The notes under the pieces are model-generated. The model was not told where the DNA came from. It searched no databases and worked only from the letters and a program-made list of their open reading frames with translations. The translations under genes were made by a program, and so were the position numbers. A stretch of DNA of 64,000 bases from the NCBI RefSeq assembly GCF_000731095.1, contig NZ_JMTZ01000038.1, positions 1-64,000 on the forward strand, read 5' to 3'. Positions 48,401 through 56,336 of this stretch are shown here, piece by piece; the first letter of the stretch is position 1, and every line of letters begins with the position of its first letter. Source of the stretch: Lysobacter antibioticus. GTDB taxonomy: Bacteria; Pseudomonadota; Gammaproteobacteria; Xanthomonadales; Xanthomonadaceae.

Positions 48401-48673
48401 CTTGGCGATTTCGGCGCGCAGGATCGACAGGAAACTGGCGGTCTCCGGTTTCGGCGTCTCGGCCTCTTCGAGTTGGTCGACCTGCTTGGCGCGCGCGCCG
48501 GCGGCTTTCTCGTTCGCCGGGCCCTTGGCGGCCTTGCCGGATTCGTCGGACTTGCGCGACGGCGGCGGATGTTGCTTGAGCTTGCGGCTGTCGGCGTTGA
48601 GTTTGTCGACCACGCGCTTGTAGCGCGGGTCGTTGCGCGGGTTGGCCCGTTTGGCGACGCGCGCGACGGCCAT
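45419..48673 (-). CDS. eCIS cargo candidate with C-terminal Tde1/Ntox15-like toxin domain
   Basis: A 1084-residue protein. Residues 1-130 are charged and disordered, and 150-200 are Pro-rich. Residues about 290-780 are a long helical scaffold with hydrophobic stretches ('FLSNLIAAVKGGFSAFAGNI', 'FIKWLFGALAGTGIEIPSDL', 'NPAGAIIQAIMMIVNVVMF') that I know from large eCIS-associated polymorphic toxins. A Lys/Glu-rich linker follows (about 800-860). The last 200 residues carry the polymorphic toxin type 15 pattern: HxxD as His1010-Ala-Leu-Asp1013, then 'GAGGDG', then 'RENSSIGAQWDRGKR'. Tde1 with this motif is a DNase. No metallopeptidase-type DUF4157 leader is present. The gene lies between the eCIS ATPase and its immunity gene. 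Confidence 0.8.
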   Translation of the reverse strand: MAVARVAKRANPRNDPRYKRVVDKLNADSRKLKQHPPPSRKSDESGKAAKGPANEKAAGARAKQVDQLEEAETPKPETASFLSILRAEIAKVMPKTLGDTEKFMKGGSGNEIKGSLKGEVGNQKQAATGDLQQTSNAPPSEAGVPAKPVTPIPPEPGVPPPQIDAAAAMPAPKPAAEISLEESKTEVADAKKATKQTDTRLKNASDPRFSAVMTAEKAVQKDSDAGPGKYRGKEGATLAKAAGQAKAVAGKGVSSLLSVKGGSKTKVLSKQEQQKAREELELSKFSNFVVATFNTAKAAVDKRLENLETSVNTIFDQGTDAALARMKSYVEDALFDYKLKRYLLMPGGSLLWIKDQILDLPPEVNRFYEAGRNLFTAAMDALAVKVANLVERELAAAKNDVAQAQAKIATAQAALSPGVRARGAQLTAEYAEKFNELKSGIEDKKQALAEGLAQKYKEAFDKADEALKAIQDSNKGLVTQAKEKIAEVAKALMEFKDKLMAILRKGADTIDLILDNPGGFLSNLIAAVKGGFSAFAGNILGHLKRGFIKWLFGALAGTGIEIPSDLTVVSILKMVLGVLGITYERMRAKAVKLLGPTAVAVIEKLVSYLQTLIGGGPAALWEQIKGDLSNLKDMVIGAIQDWIVTTIVKKAVAKVVSMFNPAGAIIQAIMMIVNVVMFVVERAAQIMEFVESVINSIHAIATGSIGGAISKVEQALGNAVPILIGFLAALIGLGGISAKIKGFITKVQTKVDQAIDKAIKKAVAYIKKLFGKLTGKNKEDKRTEQEKTRDKKAAIADAEKLVQAKGFSEKKIASKLGSIKKRYKLLTLNMIVDSKDAKTETLHFTASASAEEIGKPQKVVVAVELGEVKLRDAFVAREKAASGKKLAFTRVEFRRQVGIQQAAIRNLALKDYRGNYLRFHGGAGGKGAGGRAETAQASSDRRAAIEGERQAVIKLWMSNNPGKPLADADTFATKLFKPRPGDKSYPFIHKSLPFNGVTYINGAYGKAILHALDQGAGGDGTTAGLGGLRENSSIGAQWDRGKRAETLKSQIDAEAIKVCKDAGVDANAADDSKLAKVELTVIDG

Positions 48674-48675
48674 CG

Positions 48676-50745
48676 TCAGTGTCCGGGGCCGCCGCGTGGC
48701 GGATCGAGCGAACGCATCGGGCAGTTCGCACCGATCTTGCGGTATTCGCGGGTCAGCGCCGCTTGCAGATGCACCGCGGCGATGGCGTTGCCGCTCTGCA
48801 GAGCGAGCAGGCGCGCGTGCATGACTACGTTGCGCCATTGGCCGCCGCTGAGGGCGCAGCGGCTGGCGGCGTCCTGCAGCCAGCCTTCGTCGCAGCCGTC
48901 GCCGGCCAGGTGCAGGCGCAGGATCTCGTAGCGTCGCCAGGCATCGGGGGCGCGGAAGTTCACCACCACGTCCATGCGCCGGGCGAAGGCGCGGTCGATG
49001 CGGTCGGCGGCGTTGCTGGTGACCACCAGGATGCCTTCGAAGGACTCGATGCGTTGCAGCAGGAAATTGGTTTCGAGGTTGGCGTAGCGGTCGTGCGAGG
49101 AGCCGACCTCGGTGCGGTTGGCCATCAGCGCATCGCCTTCGTCGAGCAGCAGCACCACGTCGAGTTCTTCGGCTGCGCTCAAGGCATGGTCGAGGTTCTT
49201 CTCGGTTTCGCCGAGGTATTTGTTGACCGTCGCCGACAGGTCGATGCGATAGACGTCCTTGCCGAGCTCGGCCGCCAGCAGGCGCGCGGCCAGGGTCTTG
49301 CCGGTGCCGCTGGAGCCGGCGAACAGGGCCCGCACGCCGACCCCGTGCATCGCGACCTCGGCCGAACCGCTCGCCAGCGGTTCGCGCCAGCGGCAGCGCG
49401 TCGCCAGCGCGTCGATCTCTTCGCGGGTGGCGTCGTCGACGATCAGGTCGTCGAGCGAGCCGGCTGCCTGCAGGCGCGTGGCCAGGGTTTCCAGGCGTGC
49501 GGTCTGCAGGCTGCGGCAGGCGCGGCGCAGGTCGTCGTGTTGCGGGCGCTCGCGTTGGGCGAGGCGTGCGAACGCGTTTGCCGCCGCCGCGACCTGGCGC
49601 ACGTGGCCGCTGGACAAACGCATGCGCCCGGACAGGTCGGCCAGGGTCTCGGCCGATTGCTCGGGCAGGCACGCCGACCAATGGCGTTGCCGTTGCGCGG
49701 GGCCGGGCAGCGGCAGTTCGATGTCGAGCATCGGCCGGCGGTCTTCGCAGGCCCAGGCGCCGTGACGGCCGGTAACCACGAACAAGGGCGTGTCGACCAG
49801 CGGCAGCGGCGCCAGGCGCCGGGTCTCGCCGGGCGAGGAATCGGCTTCGACCACGGGCAGCGCGTCGAGCATCGCCGCCAGGGTGCCGAACAGACGCCAG
49901 CGCGTTTCGTCTTCGAACACCGCCTCGCTGGCGATCAGCAGGTCCTTGCCGAGGGTGTGGGCGAGTGCGCCGGCGAGGGTCTTGCGGCCGTTGTGGATCG
50001 GGCCGCGGATCAACAGCGCCGGTGCGCTCGCGCCGGTGCGCAGGGCGTCGAGGATGGCCTGGCCATCGAGTCCGGCGAGAGGGAAGACGTAATCGCTCAG
50101 CTGCGGCAGTTGCGCGTGGGCGATATGGCGCAGCCAGCGGGTCGAACTCAATTCGCCGCGCAGGCCGTCCCACACCGCCAGGGTCACGCTCGGGGTCCAG
50201 TCCGGGCGCGGCGCTTCCGGATTGGACAACTGCACCAGGCCGTGTTCGATCAGGCTTTGCAGCGACTTGCGTACCTGGTCGATGCGGTCGTCGCCGTCGC
50301 CGCGATCGCGCCACCAGGCCATCAACAGGCCGAAGCTCGGCCGGTTGTCGCGCCGCTGTGCCTGCTCGAACACCAAGCCGAAACGCGGGTCCTCTTCGAT
50401 CAGGCCGATTGCCAGCAGCAGCTCGACGTCGAGCGGGTTCAAGCCGGCGCGGCGCAGGGCCGACAAGGGCAAGCGCTGCGCTTGCGCTTCGGCGCGGCCT
50501 TCCCATTCGGCCAATGCGGCTCGCCAGCGTGCCGACAAGGATGCGCCGGCGGCGACTTCGCGCTCGATCTCTTCGAGGTAGTCGGCAAGGAAGGGATAGG
50601 CCTGCACGGCGTCGTCGATGTCGCCGTCGGTGCAGGCCTCGGCGATGCTCGCGATCACTCCGTACAGCGCCAGCTTGAGGTGTGCGGGCGCGGTGAACGG
50701 CGTTTCGGCGAAGGCGATGGCGCTCGGAGCGAGGAAGGCGTTCAT
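48676..50745 (-). CDS. eCIS AAA+ ATPase (Afp15-like)
   Basis: A 689-residue ATPase, the usual penultimate gene of Afp/PVC-type loci, thought to act in assembly or disassembly. The C-terminal AAA module has Walker A 'GSSGTGKTLAARLL' at about 476, Walker B 'VVLLLDEGDALMANRTEVG' at about 530 and sensor 'VTSNAADRIDRAFARRMD'. An N-terminal copy is degenerate: 'LLIRGPIHNGRKTLAGALA' near 242 retains a Walker-A-like shape, but the acidic Walker B is not evident. The first 150 residues are helical and probably specific for the injection system. It begins 9 bp after the tape-measure-family gene and ends 2 bp before the cargo start. Confidence 0.92.
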   Translation of the reverse strand: MNAFLAPSAIAFAETPFTAPAHLKLALYGVIASIAEACTDGDIDDAVQAYPFLADYLEEIEREVAAGASLSARWRAALAEWEGRAEAQAQRLPLSALRRAGLNPLDVELLLAIGLIEEDPRFGLVFEQAQRRDNRPSFGLLMAWWRDRGDGDDRIDQVRKSLQSLIEHGLVQLSNPEAPRPDWTPSVTLAVWDGLRGELSSTRWLRHIAHAQLPQLSDYVFPLAGLDGQAILDALRTGASAPALLIRGPIHNGRKTLAGALAHTLGKDLLIASEAVFEDETRWRLFGTLAAMLDALPVVEADSSPGETRRLAPLPLVDTPLFVVTGRHGAWACEDRRPMLDIELPLPGPAQRQRHWSACLPEQSAETLADLSGRMRLSSGHVRQVAAAANAFARLAQRERPQHDDLRRACRSLQTARLETLATRLQAAGSLDDLIVDDATREEIDALATRCRWREPLASGSAEVAMHGVGVRALFAGSSGTGKTLAARLLAAELGKDVYRIDLSATVNKYLGETEKNLDHALSAAEELDVVLLLDEGDALMANRTEVGSSHDRYANLETNFLLQRIESFEGILVVTSNAADRIDRAFARRMDVVVNFRAPDAWRRYEILRLHLAGDGCDEGWLQDAASRCALSGGQWRNVVMHARLLALQSGNAIAAVHLQAALTREYRKIGANCPMRSLDPPRGGPGH

Positions 50746-50754
50746 GCGCGGCCC

Positions 50755-52821
50755 TCAGACGAAGCGGAAACGGACGCTGCGGCCCGCGGCCGGAATCCAG
50801 CCGGGGTCGCGGTCGAGCCCGGCCAGGCGCAGACACAGGGGCAGCGCGTCCAAAGACAGACGCACCTCGACGTCGACCAGATTGCAATGCAGTTGCGCTC
50901 GGTGGCGACAGACCAGAGTGGGAATATCGCCGTCGTCGACGGCGAGGGCGCGCGCCAGGCGCGCTTCCAGGTAGGTGAGCAGGTAATGCAGCCAGCGGCG
51001 GTTGCGTTGGCGCGGCGAGGGCGCCGGCGCCTGCGGCATGCGAACGAGCCTGGTCTCGCGCAAGGCAGTGCGTTGCGTGCACCAGTCGGCGGCCTGCACG
51101 GCCGGAGTCGATGCGGCCCGCGGCAGATCGGCGAGCACGAAGCCCTGTGGATGCCACAGCCGCAAGCGTCGCGTACCGGCGTGGTAGGCGACCGTTTCGG
51201 CCGCATCCCAGGGCTGCAGCCAAGCCTCGTCGATGGCCCAGGCGAGCGGTGCGACAAAGTCGTATGCGGGCGCTTGCTGCGGTTTGCGGCCGGCCAGATC
51301 GGCCAACAGCCGCCACAGTGGGTCGCGGCGAAATTCCGCGCCGAACCAGGCTTCGCCGATCAGCGCCAGCCAGTTCCATGGCGACAGGGCCAGGCCGCGC
51401 GCACGCGGCATGCTGAAATCGCCGTACAACTCCAGCGCCAAGGCCGCGTTGAGCAGGTACAGCAGGCCGCCGTAGTCGCTGTCGATCTGCACGCCGCCGG
51501 CGTTGAAGGCGGTCTGCGGCGTGGTCTCGGGTGGCGCCGGTTCGACATCGGTGGCGGCCTCGACTCGAACAGGCTCCGTGGCGGTCGCAGGTTCGAGCGC
51601 AGCACTCGCCGCCGACTTACTGGCCATCACGCAGGCCGGTCGGTCGGTACCGGCCCCGGATTGCGCTGCAATCGGCGCTGGCGACGGCTTGCGTTTGCCG
51701 CGCTTGGCTGCCGGTTCACTGTTCGGTTGTGCCGATGAATCGAACATAGGCGGTGTCGGTGCTTCCGATACGATGCGCGCGGCGTCCGCGGCCGCGGATT
51801 GGATGGCGTGCACGGGCGATGCGATCGTTTCGCCCGTAGCCGTCGGCGCGACGAGCGGGGTCGTGTTGCCGGGTTGCCAATTCGACGCGGGTGCTGAGGC
51901 CGGCGGCGGCAACAACGACTTTGTCGGCGCTACCGCTGTGCACGATTGCGTCCACCTCGTTACCGCATCGGCGAAGGACGCGCTGCGCAGCCAGCCCGGT
52001 TCGCGCACTACCGCCAGGGCGAATGCGAGCAGGCGCAGCGTCGTCGGCCGCAATGCTTCGTTGCGCAGTTCGGGTAGTGCCGCGAGCAGGCGGGTGTCGT
52101 CGCGACGCGATGGCGACGTGCGTCTGCTTGCGTCTGGCTCGGAACGAACGCCGGAACCGGCTCCATGCGGACGATGCGGCGCCTCGTACGAACCCGAAGC
52201 GACGCTCGTTTGGATTGTTGCCGTCTTCGCCGTCTCGGGCGCGGCAGCGAAGGCCAGGGCGAGCGGCGCGTCGTAATCCCGTGCCAGCGCCGTCAATGCG
52301 CGCCTCGCATCGCCGTCGTGCAAGCGCGACAGCCAGGCCGCGGCGTCGCCGTTCGGCGCCAGCAGATTCAGCGTGGCCGCCACGTGTTGGCCGCGGCCGA
52401 GCACCTGCTCGCGCAGCCACTCGTCGACCGCGGCCCGGCCCAGCACGGTGCGCCACCACCAACGCTGCGAGACGTGACCGCGCAGCCAATCGCGTATCAG
52501 GCAGGCGGCCAGTTCGCCTTCGTCGAACCAGACCGCGTCGGCGCTCGCTGCGCCGTCGTCGCGCCAGGGGCGTTTCGCGTAGCGTTGCTGCTCGCGCAGG
52601 GCTTGCGCCACGCGCGGGCCGAAGGCCGCCATGGAGTGAGACATGGTCTGCAGCTTGCGTACCAGCAACAGTGCGTTCGGCGGCAGTTCGCTCAGGCTCC
52701 AGTCGACCGCAGCCAAGGCCCGCTCCAGGCCCTGCCGGGCCCGCAGCGTGTCGCGCTCCGCGCTGCGCAGCCTGACGCTGCGCAGTTGGTTCGGATCGCA
52801 TCGCGAGTCCAGTCGGAGCAT
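50755..52821 (-). CDS. Contractile injection system 'tape measure' family protein (CIS_TMP)
   Basis: A 688-residue protein of the family annotated as CIS tape measure protein (Afp14 position). The N-terminal 190 residues are helical. Residues about 200-430 are low-complexity, rich in Ala, Pro, Ser and Thr. The conserved core starts near 440: 'SDYGGLLYLLNAALALELYG', 'PWNWLALIGEAWFG', 'RRDPLWRLLADLAGRKP'. The C-terminal signature is 'HYLLTYLEARLARALA', then 'LPLCLRLAGLDRDPGWIPAA' closing in 'GRSVRFRFV'. Family members control sheath/tube length or capping. The ATG at 52821 follows CGGAGCATG-type context. It is packed between the VWA protein and the ATPase. Confidence 0.88.
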   Translation of the reverse strand: MLRLDSRCDPNQLRSVRLRSAERDTLRARQGLERALAAVDWSLSELPPNALLLVRKLQTMSHSMAAFGPRVAQALREQQRYAKRPWRDDGAASADAVWFDEGELAACLIRDWLRGHVSQRWWWRTVLGRAAVDEWLREQVLGRGQHVAATLNLLAPNGDAAAWLSRLHDGDARRALTALARDYDAPLALAFAAAPETAKTATIQTSVASGSYEAPHRPHGAGSGVRSEPDASRRTSPSRRDDTRLLAALPELRNEALRPTTLRLLAFALAVVREPGWLRSASFADAVTRWTQSCTAVAPTKSLLPPPASAPASNWQPGNTTPLVAPTATGETIASPVHAIQSAAADAARIVSEAPTPPMFDSSAQPNSEPAAKRGKRKPSPAPIAAQSGAGTDRPACVMASKSAASAALEPATATEPVRVEAATDVEPAPPETTPQTAFNAGGVQIDSDYGGLLYLLNAALALELYGDFSMPRARGLALSPWNWLALIGEAWFGAEFRRDPLWRLLADLAGRKPQQAPAYDFVAPLAWAIDEAWLQPWDAAETVAYHAGTRRLRLWHPQGFVLADLPRAASTPAVQAADWCTQRTALRETRLVRMPQAPAPSPRQRNRRWLHYLLTYLEARLARALAVDDGDIPTLVCRHRAQLHCNLVDVEVRLSLDALPLCLRLAGLDRDPGWIPAAGRSVRFRFV

Positions 52822-52845
52822 GCGGGCCTCGGCGGAGGGCGGCGT

Positions 52846-55347
52846 TTACTTGCGCCGCAACAGCAGCCACAACACCAGCAGCAAGAGCAGGATCAGCCAC
52901 CACCAGCGCTTCCACCACGGCTCGTGCGAAGGCGGTTCGGTGCCGGTACCCAAGCTCGACAGCGGACCGTCGCGCAGCACCTGGTCGGCGAACACGATGC
53001 TGACCTTGGGGTCGTCGCCCGGGGCGAGCCCGCCCACCTTGATCGTGTACTCGCCGGTGAGGCCGTTGTCGGTCGGCGCGCCGGCGATCGTGCCGGCGTC
53101 GATCTTGACGTTGAAGCCGCCTTCATGGCCGGGGCCGACGTAGTTGCCGAACTTGTCGCGCGGCGTGATCACGATCACCGCATCGGCGCTGCGCGGCTCG
53201 CGCTGCACCCGCACCGCCGAGTCCTTCGCGGTCGGGATCACCGGCACCTGGCGTTCGGCGAGGTCGCGGCGGCGGATCGTGCCGGTGCGCGGGTCGTTCC
53301 AGTCGTACTCGATGCGGATGCGGTAGCGGCCGCCGACGTTGGTGGCGTCGAACTTGCCTTCGTAGCGGCCGTTGCCGACATGCTTGAGTTCGATCGCTTC
53401 GCCGACCGGCTTGGGTTCGATCTTGTCCAGCAGGCCGGCGGTACGGATCAGCTGGTCGAGTTTCATCGACAGCGGCGAGGTGTCGTTGCGGATCTCGCCG
53501 TCGATCGGCTGGGCGCCGGCGTCGTGCAACAAGGTGCCGAGGTTGGCGCCGGGGCGTTCGATGATGGCGCGGATCGCGCCGGCCGGCAGGTCGGCGAGCG
53601 GGCCGTGCTCCCAGCCGACTTCGGCGACGACGCCGATCGGGCTGGCGGTGCCGAGGCGCGGGGTTTCGGTGACGCGCGCGCCCAGGCGGCTTTCCACGCC
53701 GTAGGCCGACAACTGGTACTTCAGGCCGGCGGTGCCGAATTGCCGCACTGTCACCTTCCAGTCGCCGGCCGGGCCGGCCTGGGGAATGTTGACGGTGGCG
53801 ACGCGGAAGTTCGGCCCGGCGGCATTCTGGATGGCGGTGGTCATGGTGCCGTCGGGGCGGCGGATCTCCAGCCCCGCTTCACGGGCGCTGCCCTCCCAGC
53901 TCAGCACGAAGGTGACGCGGGTCAGCGAGGGGTCGACGATGAAGTTGAACGGCGTCGACGCCGGCGTGCCGGCGGCCAGATCGCCGAGCGTGCGATCCAA
54001 CAGCGACACCGTGCCGCCCTTGAGGTGAGTCACCAGGTTGTCGACGAAGCTGTTGTCCATCGCCACGCCGTTGTTCGGGAACGCCGAACGGCCGGCGGTT
54101 TCGCCGGAGATTTCGTCGAGCAGTTCGGCGCTCGCGGCCATGCCGCCTTCGCCGAGGCCGATAGTGAAGATCGGGCCGCGCGGCAGCACGTCGCGAGCCA
54201 GGATGCCGCCGTTCAAGGTCAGCAGCGCGCTGCTCGGCATCGCCGCGGCGACCGCGCATTTGTCCAGATAGGTCGTGCCCGGCGGCTTGCCGGGATAGGG
54301 CTTCTCGACCGGCGCCAACACCTCGCCCTGGCGCGAGATGCACGGCGGGTTGTTCTGCTCGCCGTCGGTGAACAGCACGACCGCGGTATCGCCGACCAGT
54401 TGTTCGACCGGAACCAGACGGGCGCGCCCCATCGTGGTGCCGGCACCGATCGAGGTGCCGCCGATGTAGGTGTCGTCGGCCAGGCCGGCCGCGACGGGCA
54501 CGGCCCACGGCGCGGCGATCGCGCCGCGCTGCTTGAAGAAATTGAGGCCGTCGAGCGGCGATTCGACCGCGGTGCCGCCGAACAAGACCATGCCGAGCCT
54601 GTCGTCGGGGTGACCCTCGGAGGAAATCGTCGCCGGCGGCGGCGGCGCGCCGACCGCATCCCAGACCGACGCGAACAATTGCACCGAGGACTTCATTCGA
54701 TCCCAACGTTTGTCCGGCGAACCGGGAATCACCCAGTCCATGCTCGGCGACTTGTCGATCACCAGCACGATATTGAGTGGCAGGCGTCCCAGGTAATCGG
54801 CACCGGCGCCGGAGATCGAAGGCCGGCTGGTCGGTACGCGCACATAGGCGATGTCGCAGGACGCATCCGAAGGCGCCATGAAGCTGGTGATGCGATAGCC
54901 CCTGCCGGCGCCGAAGGTGAAACCTGTCAGTTCCAAGGTGATCGACAAGCCAGCCGGGGTGATGGTCGGCGCGCAGAAATTACCCGGGAACACGCTCTTG
55001 TAGCTGATGTCGAGACGGGCGCGCTGAGTGCCGCTGATGCGGGTCACCGTGGCGATGTCGCCGGTCGGGCTGACCCCGACCGCCTTGCAGGCCACGCCGG
55101 CGCAACCGGCATCGGCGACCGCGATGCTGGTGCCGTCGACGGAGATCGTCGATCCGCCGCCGATCGAAGCGGCATCGAACTCGATCGCCGACATGGCGGT
55201 CTGCATGGTCGGCGGGCTGGGCCCGCGCGAAGGCACCTGCAAGGTCAGGGTCTGGGCCCACGCGGCGGACGAGCCTATCGCCAACAGTCCGCCGAGCAAC
55301 CAAGACCCGGCGCGGGGAAAACGCATATGACGTGTCATGCGTGTCAT
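52846..55347 (-). CDS. Exported, membrane-anchored VWA-domain protein of the eCIS locus
   Basis: An 833-residue protein. The ATG at 55347 follows AGGAG by 7 bp and opens a signal peptide ending near 'AAWA'. A VWA domain covers about residues 188-420, with MIDAS motif Asp-Lys-Ser-Pro-Ser ('VLVIDKSPSMDW', near 196), 'GGTSIGAGTTMGRA' for the Thr ligand and 'VVLFTDGEQNN' for the Asp. Further beta-sandwich-like segments follow. The protein ends with a Trp-rich helix of about 20 hydrophobic residues and Arg-Arg-Lys ('WWWLILLLLLVLWLLLRRK'), a C-terminal membrane anchor. It probably displays a metal-dependent adhesion domain on the membrane's outer face. VWA proteins occur in some eCIS loci; the role is unknown. 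Confidence 0.85.
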   Translation of the reverse strand: MTRMTRHMRFPRAGSWLLGGLLAIGSSAAWAQTLTLQVPSRGPSPPTMQTAMSAIEFDAASIGGGSTISVDGTSIAVADAGCAGVACKAVGVSPTGDIATVTRISGTQRARLDISYKSVFPGNFCAPTITPAGLSITLELTGFTFGAGRGYRITSFMAPSDASCDIAYVRVPTSRPSISGAGADYLGRLPLNIVLVIDKSPSMDWVIPGSPDKRWDRMKSSVQLFASVWDAVGAPPPPATISSEGHPDDRLGMVLFGGTAVESPLDGLNFFKQRGAIAAPWAVPVAAGLADDTYIGGTSIGAGTTMGRARLVPVEQLVGDTAVVLFTDGEQNNPPCISRQGEVLAPVEKPYPGKPPGTTYLDKCAVAAAMPSSALLTLNGGILARDVLPRGPIFTIGLGEGGMAASAELLDEISGETAGRSAFPNNGVAMDNSFVDNLVTHLKGGTVSLLDRTLGDLAAGTPASTPFNFIVDPSLTRVTFVLSWEGSAREAGLEIRRPDGTMTTAIQNAAGPNFRVATVNIPQAGPAGDWKVTVRQFGTAGLKYQLSAYGVESRLGARVTETPRLGTASPIGVVAEVGWEHGPLADLPAGAIRAIIERPGANLGTLLHDAGAQPIDGEIRNDTSPLSMKLDQLIRTAGLLDKIEPKPVGEAIELKHVGNGRYEGKFDATNVGGRYRIRIEYDWNDPRTGTIRRRDLAERQVPVIPTAKDSAVRVQREPRSADAVIVITPRDKFGNYVGPGHEGGFNVKIDAGTIAGAPTDNGLTGEYTIKVGGLAPGDDPKVSIVFADQVLRDGPLSSLGTGTEPPSHEPWWKRWWWLILLLLLVLWLLLRRK

Positions 55348-55361
55348 GGAACTCTCCTGGT

Positions 55362-56315
55362 TCAGGCGCCCACTACGTTGAAGGTGCCGGTGTATGCGAT
55401 GTCGCTGAAGCCGGGGACCGAGACGATCACGGTCGCCGCAACCACGGGGCCTTGCGGGATGTCGGGGAAGTTGGGCACGGTGGCGACGATGGTGGTGGCG
55501 TTGGCGCTGACGATCGCCGCGGTGGTGCCGCGTATGCGCACCTGCGCCGCCGCGGTGAAATTGGTGCCGGTGATGGTGATGTTGTTGCCTTCGAGCTGCG
55601 CCGCCGGGGCGACGTTGCTGATCGTCGGCTGCGCCGGCACCGGTGCGGTGACGGTGATCTGAGTCGTCGCCGGCGTGCCGTTCGGCGTGACGATGCGGAT
55701 GGTGACGCCGGGCAGGGGCGGTGCGCCGCCGGTTGCGGGCGCGCCGGGAATGCCGGCCGGCACCACCAAGAGCAGGCGTCGGGTCGGGTCGACCGGGTCG
55801 GGGTTGACCGAGGCCGCCGGCACGTTGTTGAAGGTCACCGTGTTCTGCGCCGCGGTGGCGCTGAAGTTGGTGCCGACGATGGCCAGCGGCGTGTTCACCG
55901 CGAAGCTGGTCGAGGCCACGCCGCTGACGGTTTCGGTGCGCGAGATGGTCGGCGGCTGATTGCCCGGGTTCGGTGCGCTGCCGGCGGCGCGCGACACCAC
56001 CAGGTTGATCGGCGTCCCGGGCGCGACGCGCATCTGCGCCGGCGGGCTCTGGTTGAGCACCACCAGGTTGGCGTTGGCCGCGGCGAGCGGATCGACCGCC
56101 GCGCCGGCGACATCGAGGGTGAAGCCGAGGGTGAGCTGGCGCCCGGGTTGCAGCAGGATCGCGCGGGCCTCGCTGAGCAGCGAGCCGAACAGGTTCGGCA
56201 CCGTCTGCGTGCCGCCGCCGGGGCCGCCCTGCAATTGGGCGAGCGCATCCAGGATCGCGTTGATCAGGTCCGATGACATCACATCGCCGGGCTGTACCTG
56301 TGAGGGAAGTGCCAT
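55362..56315 (-). CDS. IPT/TIG-domain eCIS accessory protein
   Basis: A 317-residue protein without signal peptide, so it is cytosolic or part of the particle. A short helical N-terminus ('MSSDLINAILDALAQLQ') is followed by a PASTA-like segment ('VPNLFGSLLSEARAILLQPG' near residues 39-58). Two immunoglobulin-like IPT/TIG domains come next: one from about 125 ('SFAVNTPLAIVGTNFSATAA') and one from about 228 ('PTISNVAPAAQLEGNNITIT', then GTNF). Such domains usually mediate binding. It probably forms a surface or fibre component. AGGAG lies 8 bp before the ATG. It is placed between the accessory protein gene and the VWA gene with short spacers. Confidence 0.8.
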   Translation of the reverse strand: MALPSQVQPGDVMSSDLINAILDALAQLQGGPGGGTQTVPNLFGSLLSEARAILLQPGRQLTLGFTLDVAGAAVDPLAAANANLVVLNQSPPAQMRVAPGTPINLVVSRAAGSAPNPGNQPPTISRTETVSGVASTSFAVNTPLAIVGTNFSATAAQNTVTFNNVPAASVNPDPVDPTRRLLLVVPAGIPGAPATGGAPPLPGVTIRIVTPNGTPATTQITVTAPVPAQPTISNVAPAAQLEGNNITITGTNFTAAAQVRIRGTTAAIVSANATTIVATVPNFPDIPQGPVVAATVIVSVPGFSDIAYTGTFNVVGA

Positions 56316-56336
56316 GGAAGTTCTCCTGAGTGCTGG

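Noticed and set aside
46580-55662. Long plus-strand frames across the eCIS genes (for example 46580-48931, 48679-51738 and 52165-55662)
   Set aside because: All are antisense shadows of genes with clear domains on the minus strand, with shadow-type composition.
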